NCBI RefSeq assembly: GCF_024978135.1 | Contig: NZ_JANTEZ010000004.1 | Location: 310,001 to 374,000, forward strand | Direction: 5' to 3' | DNA length: 64,000 nt | DNA from: Herbiconiux gentiana | GTDB lineage: Bacteria; Actinomycetota; Actinomycetes; Actinomycetales; Microbacteriaceae | Part shown: positions 58,071 through 64,000 of the stretch, piece after piece | Layout: the number at the start of each line of letters is the position of its first letter | Numbering within the stretch: position 1 is the first letter of the stretch | The notes under the pieces: generated by a model | What the model saw: the letters and a program-made list of their open reading frames with translations, nothing else | The model's database searches: none | What the model was told of the DNA's origin: nothing | Position numbers and translations under genes: made by a program

Positions 58071-59210
58071 CTACTCCCGCCGCGACACCGCCACGGGCGC
58101 GCCCTCGAACTCCAGCTCGACCCGCTCATCGGCGACCGGCACGAGGTTCGCGGGGTGCTGCACGGTGAGCACGGTGCCGTCTTCGAGCGCGACCGTGGTG
58201 CGCCGGTACGAGCCGAGGAAGCTCGTCGAGACGACCTCGGCGGGCACCCGGCCCGCGGCCGACGGGGCTCCGGATGCTCCGCCCCCCGCCCGCGCGAGCC
58301 GGATGTCCTCGGGCCGCACGAACGCCTCGACCTCCCCGTCGGGCTGCGTGGGGTCGATCAGCGGCAGCCGCACTGCCCCGAGCTGCACCGTGCCGCCGGA
58401 CACGCGGCCGCGCATCCGGTTGCTCGACCCCACGAACTCGGCCACGAACGGGGTCGCCGCCCGGGAGTAGATCTCGTCGGGGGCGCCGATCTGCTCGATG
58501 CGGCCCGAGCGCATCACCGCGACCCGGTCGGCGGCGGCGAGCGCCTCCTCCTGGTCGTGGGTGACGAACACGGTGGTGATACCGAACTCCTGCTGGATGC
58601 GGCGGATCTCGTCGCGCAGCTGCACCCGCACCCGGGCGTCGAGCGCCGAGAGCGGCTCGTCGAGCAGCAGCACGCGCGGCTCGGTGACGAGCGCGCGGGC
58701 GAGGGCGACGCGCTGCTGCTGGCCGCCCGAGAGCTCGTGGGCGTAGCGCCCGCCGAAGCCGCCGAGGCCGACCATCTCGAGGGCGTCGCCCGCTCGGAGG
58801 CGGCGCTCGTCGGCGGGTACCCGGCGCATCCGGAGACCGAACTCGACGTTGGCGAGCGCCGTCAGGTGCGGGAAGAGCGAGTACGACTGGAACACCATGC
58901 CGATGTCGCGGGAGCGCGCGGGGAGCCCGGAGACGTCGGAGCCGTCGATCAGCACGGTGCCGGCGGTGGCGCTCTCGAGCCCGGCGAGCACCCGCAGGGC
59001 CGTGGTCTTGCCGCAGCCGGAGGGGCCGAGCAGGGCGACCAGTTCGCCGGGCTCGATCACGAGATCGATGCCGTCGAGGGCGCGGGCGCCACCGGTTAAC
59101 TCCTTGACGATGCCGCGCAGCTCGACGCTCGAGCCCGCGGTGCGGGGTTCGGCGGCGGTGGTGGAGGAGGGTGCGGCGGGGGCGACACGGCGCGGGGGCG
59201 AGAGGGTCAT
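58071..59210 (-). CDS. ABC importer ATPase (iron/polyamine/phosphonate type)
   Basis: A 379-residue CUT1/PotA/FbpC-like ATPase with Walker A GPSGCGKTT, LSGGQQQR, LLLDEPLSALD and a C-terminal TOBE-type beta domain (~260-379; RPEDIRL). It powers the two permeases encoded just upstream. Its start overlaps the upstream permease stop by four bases. The binding protein is the best place to look for a substrate, and it is not diagnostic by eye. Confidence 0.93.
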   Translation of the reverse strand: MTLSPPRRVAPAAPSSTTAAEPRTAGSSVELRGIVKELTGGARALDGIDLVIEPGELVALLGPSGCGKTTALRVLAGLESATAGTVLIDGSDVSGLPARSRDIGMVFQSYSLFPHLTALANVEFGLRMRRVPADERRLRAGDALEMVGLGGFGGRYAHELSGGQQQRVALARALVTEPRVLLLDEPLSALDARVRVQLRDEIRRIQQEFGITTVFVTHDQEEALAAADRVAVMRSGRIEQIGAPDEIYSRAATPFVAEFVGSSNRMRGRVSGGTVQLGAVRLPLIDPTQPDGEVEAFVRPEDIRLARAGGGASGAPSAAGRVPAEVVSTSFLGSYRRTTVALEDGTVLTVQHPANLVPVADERVELEFEGAPVAVSRRE

Positions 59211-60163
59211 CGGACGGCTGCTTCCTGGGCGGGCTCGTCGGCGTCGGCGGCCGGGGCGAGCGGGGTGGTGGGGACCGCCGGAGCGGCGGGAGGAGCGGTT
59301 CGGCGCCGCCGGGAACCCGGCCCGCCGCCGATGCGCCCGATGGCGACGAGAAGCACGAAGGCGAACACGAGCGCCAGCAGCGCGATGATCACCGCGATGT
59401 ACGGGTCGGCCTTCGACACCACGACGAGCGCGGTCTGCAGGTTCACCCGGTTCAGCAGGGCGGCGATCGTGTACTCGCCGAGCACGACGGCCACGGCGAT
59501 GAAGGCGGCGGCGAGCAGTCCCCGGCGGATGTTCGGCACCACGATCCGGAACAGGATCGTCGGCCAGCCCGCTCCGAGCGATCGCGCCGCCTCGCTGAGG
59601 GTCACGACGTCGACGGCCTGCAGGTTCGCCTGGATGGAGCGGTAGGCATAGGGCAGCACGATGACGCCGTAGGCGAAGGCCAGGGTCCAGACACCGCTGC
59701 CGAACATCCGCGCGACCACCGAGTACACGGGCGCGAGCCCCACCACCAGCACGATGGCCGGGATGGTGATCGGCAGCAGGCAGACGAACTCGAGCACGCG
59801 CTGCAGCTTCGGGAAGCTGATGCGGACCAGCACCATCGTCGGCACCAGCAGCACGAGCATCACCAGGACGGTGACGAGGGCGAGCACGAGCGAGTTCGTG
59901 AGACCGGTGACGATGGGCTTGTACTCCCCCGTCAGGCCTCCGCCGAACACCGCGGCCCAGCGGTCGAGCGTGTAGCCGCCGCCGAGGCCGCCGCGCAGGG
60001 TGAACTCGAGCATCGAGGCGATCGGCACGAGGAAGAGCAGGCCGATGACGGCGACGATGACCCAGCGCGTGGCGGTCGAGGGTCCCGGATGCACGCCGGA
60101 GCGGTCACGGGCGCGCACGGTGCGCGGGCCTACGCCGCGCGCACTCACCTCGCGGGCGCTCAT
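59207..60163 (-). CDS. ABC importer permease, second subunit
   Basis: A 318-residue permease of the PotC/FbpB2-like class with six helices. The EAA loop is SEAARSLGAGWPTILFRIVV. Long hydrophilic termini: an Arg-rich N-terminus (~30) and an Ala/Pro/Glu C-terminus after GSRRRR. ATG 60163 is taken as start; it overlaps the stop of the first permease (60160-60163), giving the usual coupled arrangement. Confidence 0.92.
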   Translation of the reverse strand: MSAREVSARGVGPRTVRARDRSGVHPGPSTATRWVIVAVIGLLFLVPIASMLEFTLRGGLGGGYTLDRWAAVFGGGLTGEYKPIVTGLTNSLVLALVTVLVMLVLLVPTMVLVRISFPKLQRVLEFVCLLPITIPAIVLVVGLAPVYSVVARMFGSGVWTLAFAYGVIVLPYAYRSIQANLQAVDVVTLSEAARSLGAGWPTILFRIVVPNIRRGLLAAAFIAVAVVLGEYTIAALLNRVNLQTALVVVSKADPYIAVIIALLALVFAFVLLVAIGRIGGGPGSRRRRTAPPAAPAVPTTPLAPAADADEPAQEAAVR

Positions 60164-61038
60164 CGCACCCACCGGGCCGTGCGCCGCATCAGCAGCGAGT
60201 AGAGGGTCATTACGACGACCATCACCACGATCATCCCGAGCGCCAGAGACCCGGCGAGATTCTCGTGCCCGAGCACGGTCTCGCTGGTCAGGGCGCTGCG
60301 GATCTGCAGCGGCACGATCTGCGAGCCCTGACTCGTGAGGGCGGCCGCCGTCGCGAACGACGAGAAGGCGTTCGCGAACAGCAGCAGCAGGCTGCCGAGG
60401 AAGGACGGCAGCAGCACGGGCAGGCCGATGTGGCGCCAGTAGCTGCCGATGCCGCCGCCGAGCATCGCGGTGGCCTCGGCCCACTGGGGCTTCAGGCTCT
60501 CGAGCGCCGGCGAGAAGGTGATGATCATCAGGGGCACCTGGAAGTAGATGTAGGGCAGCACGAGGCCCGGCACGTCGTAGAGCCAGACGCCGTTCGCGAA
60601 GATGTCGACGCCGAGCCGGTCGCGCAGCAGCACGGTGATCATGCCCTGGATGCCGATGGTCGCCACGAAGGCGAACGCCAGCATCACGCCTCCGAACTGG
60701 GCGAGCACACCGCTCGCGGCGTCGACCACCGAGCGCAGGATGCCCGTGGGCTTCGCACCGATGAGCGCGTAGCAGAACAGCGCACCGACGAGGGCGCCGA
60801 TCACCGCCGTCAGGGCCGACAGCCAGAGCGAGTTGCCGAAGGTGGCCAGCAGCACCGGATCGCCGAGGGCGGTGATGTTGTCCAGCGTGAACGCGCCGTC
60901 GCCGTCGAAGAAGCCGGTGCCGACGGCGATCACCGTCGGCAGGGCGAGGAACAGCAGGATGTAGGCGGTGAAGGGCACGAGGCCGAGCACGCTCCCCCTC
61001 GCGAGGGAACGCACCCGGCCTCCGGCGATGGTCGTCAC
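60160..61038 (-). CDS. ABC importer permease, first subunit
   Basis: A 292-residue permease with six helices and an EAA-type loop (AEATAMLGGGIGSYWRHIGL). The GTG at 61038 overlaps the binding-protein stop (GTGA), which is why it is preferred over an upstream start at 61056. The helical pattern and length match PotB/PhnU-like subunits. Confidence 0.92.
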   Translation of the reverse strand: MTTIAGGRVRSLARGSVLGLVPFTAYILLFLALPTVIAVGTGFFDGDGAFTLDNITALGDPVLLATFGNSLWLSALTAVIGALVGALFCYALIGAKPTGILRSVVDAASGVLAQFGGVMLAFAFVATIGIQGMITVLLRDRLGVDIFANGVWLYDVPGLVLPYIYFQVPLMIITFSPALESLKPQWAEATAMLGGGIGSYWRHIGLPVLLPSFLGSLLLLFANAFSSFATAAALTSQGSQIVPLQIRSALTSETVLGHENLAGSLALGMIVVMVVVMTLYSLLMRRTARWVR

Positions 61039-62177
61039 TGGACGGCCGACGCCCACTTCTCACCGAGCAGCGTCGCGGCGGCGGCGGCCTGGTCGGCGTC
61101 GGGCACGACGGTCTCGCCCGGAACGGTCGGAAGAGCCTTGAAGAGGGTCTCGTCGATCGTGCCGGCCTCGGCCATGGCCTCGGCGCGCACGGGGCGGGCG
61201 CCGCCGGCGAGCCAGAGGTTCTGGGCGTCGTCGCTGTAGAGGAACTCCTGCCACAGGCGCGCGGCGGCCGGGTGCGGCGCCTCGACGTTCACGGCCTGGT
61301 TGTAGTAGCCCGCGTAGCCAGTGCCCGGGAGGATGGTGACCTTCCAGTTGCGCTGGCCCTCGAGGTCCTTGCCGTAGCCGACGTTGAGGTAGTCCCAGTC
61401 GAAGACGACGGGGGTCTCGCCGCTCGCGATGGTGGCGGGGGTCGGGTCGATCTTGACGAAGTTGCCCGCCTTCTGCAGCTCGCCGAAGAAGTCGACACCG
61501 GGCTGGAAGTCGTCGACCGAGCCGCCGTTCTGCACGGCCGCGAGGCCGACCGCGGCGAACGCGGCCCCGGCCTGGGTCGGGTCGCCGTTGATGGCGACCT
61601 TGCCCTTGTAGTCGGCGCCGAGCAGGTCGTCGAGGCTCTTCGGCTCGGGAACGGCGTCGGGGTCGTAGCCGATGGCCATGTATCCGCCGTAGTCGCCGAC
61701 CCAGAGACCCGACTGCTCCTTCAGAGCCTCGGGGATGTCGCTCCAGGTGGCGACCTGGTACGGCGCGAACTGGTCGGTGTTCGCCAGCGCGACCGCGGCG
61801 CCGACGTCGAACACGTCGGGCGCGGTGTCCTGCCCGGCGAGGTTCTTCGCCGCCTGGATCTCCTCGGCGCTGGACGCGTCGGGCGTGGCCTCGTTGATGG
61901 TGATCTCGGGGTACTTCTCGGCGAAGGCGTCGAGCACGGCGCCGTAGTTCGCCCAGTCGCGGGGCAGGGCGATGACGTTCAGGGCGCCCTCCGCCTTGGC
62001 CGCGGCCTCGAGGCCCTCGAGGCCGCCGAAGGCGTCGAGGTTCGTGGCGGTGGCGGCGTCGACGTCGCCGGCGGCGCCCGTCGAGCTGGCGGAGGCGTCG
62101 GCGGAGCAGCCGGTGAGGCCGAGGGCGAGAGCGGCGGCGATGGCCGTGCCGGCGATCGCGAAGCGCTTGGTGAGCAA
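61035..62177 (-). CDS. ABC importer solute-binding lipoprotein
   Basis: A 380-residue family 1 solute-binding protein. The lipoprotein signal ends in LGLTGCSAD (Cys ~22). The mature part shows EGALNVIALPRDWANYGAVL, PDVFDVGAAVALANTDQFAP, DYGGYMAIGYDP and VVFDWDYLNVGYGK, the general pattern of spermidine/putrescine, ferric-iron and 2-aminoethylphosphonate binders. The substrate cannot be decided. The start is TTG 62177, behind AAGGAGAA. It heads a fully overlapping four-gene importer operon. Confidence 0.92.
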   Translation of the reverse strand: MLTKRFAIAGTAIAAALALGLTGCSADASASSTGAAGDVDAATATNLDAFGGLEGLEAAAKAEGALNVIALPRDWANYGAVLDAFAEKYPEITINEATPDASSAEEIQAAKNLAGQDTAPDVFDVGAAVALANTDQFAPYQVATWSDIPEALKEQSGLWVGDYGGYMAIGYDPDAVPEPKSLDDLLGADYKGKVAINGDPTQAGAAFAAVGLAAVQNGGSVDDFQPGVDFFGELQKAGNFVKIDPTPATIASGETPVVFDWDYLNVGYGKDLEGQRNWKVTILPGTGYAGYYNQAVNVEAPHPAAARLWQEFLYSDDAQNLWLAGGARPVRAEAMAEAGTIDETLFKALPTVPGETVVPDADQAAAAATLLGEKWASAVQ

Positions 62178-62322
62178 GGGTTCTCCTTCATCGGGTCGTC
62201 TTGGTGACCTCTGGACAGTAGGAGCGTTGGACGACCCCGCGCCGTCTCCGTCGTGAACCGCCCGTGAACGCTCGGTGTCGGCGAGGATGCCCGGTGTCGG
62301 CGGCGCTGGGTAGGGTTCACGT

Positions 62323-63513
62323 GTGGTCGATGAACTGTCCCCCGCGCTCGCTCGCCGAGTCGCTCTGGCCGCCCAGGGGTTCGGCGGAGCATCCGTCGGC
62401 GTGCCCGGCACCCGGCAGTTCAACCTGTTGCTGCAGCGTCTCGCCCTGCTGCAGATCGACTCGGTGAACGTCTACGAGCGCAGTCACTACCAGCCCGTGT
62501 TCGCGCGGCTCGGCGGCTACGACAAGGCGGTGCTCGACCGGGTCACCTACGGGTCGGGGGTCTCCGAGTACTGGGCACATGAGGCGTCGTTCCTGCCGGT
62601 GTCGACGCTGCCGCTGCTGCAGTGGCGCAAAGACGAGTACCGCGACTACTACGCGGCCCGGCCCGACTCGTGGGCCGCGTCGAACGGGGCGACGCTCGAC
62701 TGGCTGCGCGACGAGCTGGCGGCGCGCGGGCCGCTGCGGGCGAGCGAGATCGAGCACGAGTCGAATCGGCGGCAGGGGCCGTGGTGGGGCTGGTCCGACG
62801 TCAAGCGCGGGCTCGAGACGCTGTTCCGGCAGGGCGACGTGGTGTCGGCCGGGCGGCAGCGCTTCGAGCGGGTGTACGGGCTTCCGTCGCAGGTGCTGCC
62901 GGCGGCGGTGCTCGACGCTGCGGCGTCGGTCTCGCGGGGTGACGCCATCGCGGCGCTGGTCTCGCAGTCGGCCCGGGCCCTCGGGGTCGGCACGCTCGGC
63001 GACCTCGCCGACTACTTCCGCTTGAAGCAGGCGGATGCGCGTTCCGCCGTCTCCCGCCTCGTCGACACGGGCGAGCTGCTGCCCGTCTCGGTGCGGGGCT
63101 GGACCCAGCCGGCCTGGCTGCACCGCGACGCTCGACTGCCGCGCCGGCTGACGACCGCAGCGCTGCTCTCGCCGTTCGACCCCGTGGTGTGGCGGCGGGA
63201 GCGGGCGCTGCGCATGTTCGACTTCCACTACCGCATCGAGATCTACACGCCGCAGCCGCAGCGCACCTACGGCTACTACGTGCTGCCGGTGCTCATCGAC
63301 GACCGCATCCCGGCGCGCCTCGACCTCAAGAGCGACCGCCAGACCGGCGTGCTGCGCGTGCAGGCGGCCTGGGCCGAGCCGAACCTCGAGGCCTCCGACG
63401 TGCCCCGCATCGCCGACCTCCTGCGCGCGGCGGCCGCCTGGCAGAACCTCCCCGCCCTCGCGGTCGCCCCCCGCGGCACCCTCTCCCCCGCCCTCGCGTC
63501 CGCCTTGACGTAG
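62323..63513 (+). CDS. YcaQ-like winged-helix DNA glycosylase
   Basis: A 396-residue member of the YcaQ/AlkZ family (winged helix DNA-binding, formerly DUF1006). The catalytic QxD motif is Gln44-Ile-Asp46 in LLQIDSVNVYERSHYQPVFA. Later family segments include YWAHEASFLPV, GPWWGWSDVKRGLE, LSPFDPVVWRRERALRMFDF and YYVLPVLIDDRIPARLDLK. Relatives unhook interstrand crosslinks or excise bulky alkylated bases, in some species as antibiotic self-resistance; no biosynthetic cluster is nearby. TAGGGT (62311-62316) ends six bases before the GTG start: likely leaderless. Confidence 0.92.
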   Translation: MVDELSPALARRVALAAQGFGGASVGVPGTRQFNLLLQRLALLQIDSVNVYERSHYQPVFARLGGYDKAVLDRVTYGSGVSEYWAHEASFLPVSTLPLLQWRKDEYRDYYAARPDSWAASNGATLDWLRDELAARGPLRASEIEHESNRRQGPWWGWSDVKRGLETLFRQGDVVSAGRQRFERVYGLPSQVLPAAVLDAAASVSRGDAIAALVSQSARALGVGTLGDLADYFRLKQADARSAVSRLVDTGELLPVSVRGWTQPAWLHRDARLPRRLTTAALLSPFDPVVWRRERALRMFDFHYRIEIYTPQPQRTYGYYVLPVLIDDRIPARLDLKSDRQTGVLRVQAAWAEPNLEASDVPRIADLLRAAAAWQNLPALAVAPRGTLSPALASALT

Positions 63514-63567
63514 CGCTCCGGCGGCCCTGCCTTCCCCTTCCGTCTCAGTTGGATTATACCTGAGCAT

Positions 63568-64000
63568 GTGTCAGTTCTTCGCGGTGCAGTGCTCGCCTTG
63601 ATCGTCGTCGCTGGGCTGCTCGCGCCGCTCGCGTCATCACCCGCAGCCTCCGCTCTGCCGGGCGAGTGCCGCCTCGAGACGCGCTGGCAGAGCAATGGGG
63701 CGCACTACGACGACAACGGGACCTTCATCGAGACGGGCATCCGCCCCGTCAGCAGCGTCGTGTGCGACGTCATCGAAGACCCCTGGACGGGTGGAGGCGC
63801 GGGCGATCACCCCGGCGGAGGCGGAGACGCTCCGCCAGCTCCCGCGCCTCCCGCACCTCCGGGCCCGCTGGCTCCGCCTCCGCCTCCCTCATCGCCGGCC
63901 GGAGCAGCACCGCCCTGCGTCCGCGGCTCGAACAACGCCTCCGATCCCGGTCGCGCCGGTGGCGGGCAGACCGGCTCGGGCGAGAACCTGCTGACCACCC
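63568..64000 (+). CDS. Partial exported protein with Pro-rich linker, runs off right edge
   Basis: An open frame from GTG 63568 to the window end, 144 codons with no stop. The N-terminus is a signal peptide (RGAVLALIVVAGLLAPLASS, probable cleavage near ASA), then a small domain with two cysteines (GECRLETRWQSNGAHYDDNG, SSVVCDVIED), a Gly-rich stretch and an ~35-residue Pro/Ala linker (~88-120), then CVRGSNNASDPG. TATACC ends seven bases before the start, and there is no ribosome site, so it may be leaderless. I do not recognise the family; the part downstream of the linker is needed to classify it. Confidence 0.7.
   Translation, partial: MSVLRGAVLALIVVAGLLAPLASSPAASALPGECRLETRWQSNGAHYDDNGTFIETGIRPVSSVVCDVIEDPWTGGGAGDHPGGGGDAPPAPAPPAPPGPLAPPPPPSSPAGAAPPCVRGSNNASDPGRAGGGQTGSGENLLTT

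Noticed and set aside
63695-63994. Plus-strand 99-codon frame at the right edge
   Set aside because: It overlaps the signal-peptide frame starting at 63568 in another phase; Arg/Pro-rich and without a proper start context.

Overview
The window is high-GC DNA (roughly 70% G+C by eye) with GTG/TTG starts, mycothiol metabolism (mca), a DtxR-type iron box, DUF4245 and DUF4307 proteins, and TANNNT -10 boxes placed directly before start codons. It reads as a chromosome segment of an actinobacterium, most likely of the family Microbacteriaceae. The genus cannot be fixed from what is visible. I see no tRNA, rRNA, CRISPR array, phage gene, transposase or integrase; this is a housekeeping and accessory-transport region with dense, mostly intact genes and two genes cut by the window edges.

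Layout. 1-8.3 kb (mostly minus strand): a truncated AbiEi/DUF559-like gene, citrate synthase, dapC, a 7Fe ferredoxin, a small membrane protein, a HerA-like ATPase whose 3' end carries three copies of a 20-bp repeat, and a large LuxR-family ATPase regulator. 8.4-13.8 kb: an iron box followed by efeU-efeO-efeB, an overlapping MFS transporter and a convergent lipoprotein. 13.9-21.3 kb: typA and a complete oligopeptide-type ABC importer (binding protein, two permeases, fused double ATPase). 21.4-30.2 kb: CPBP protease, an exported pentapeptide-repeat protein, a tandem glycine riboswitch with gcvT-gcvH-gcvP, a CopC-like protein, a fatty acid desaturase and a cold-shock protein. 30.4-43.6 kb: lgt, a 6-TM protein, an FAD oxidase, a LON-domain protein, a DUF427 protein, ychF, mmsA, rmuC, a PrsW-like protease coupled to glpX, and fba divergent from glpX. 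43.6-51.2 kb: ispH divergent from xseA-xseB-DUF4245-carbonic anhydrase-fumC, an orphan prepilin peptidase and phoH. 51.3-58 kb: uppS, trhA, two REP-like palindromes, mca with a small membrane partner, DUF4307, greA, ilvA and an AI-2E-type permease. 58-64 kb: a four-gene ABC importer of the iron/polyamine/phosphonate class, a YcaQ-like DNA glycosylase, and the start of an exported Pro-rich protein.

How the genes work together. Central carbon metabolism is well represented: citrate synthase and fumarase, FBP aldolase and class II FBPase, mmsA, and glycine cleavage under a glycine-sensing leader. Two full ABC importers and EfeUOB provide nutrient and iron uptake. Nothing here is a clear multi-gene undescribed system. 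The most unusual signals are DNA-level: the paired 50-bp palindromes at 53.0-53.2 kb, the 20-bp triplication that carries the stop codon of the HerA-like gene, a run of genes that look leaderless, and an apparent excess of the hexamer GGATGC on both strands.
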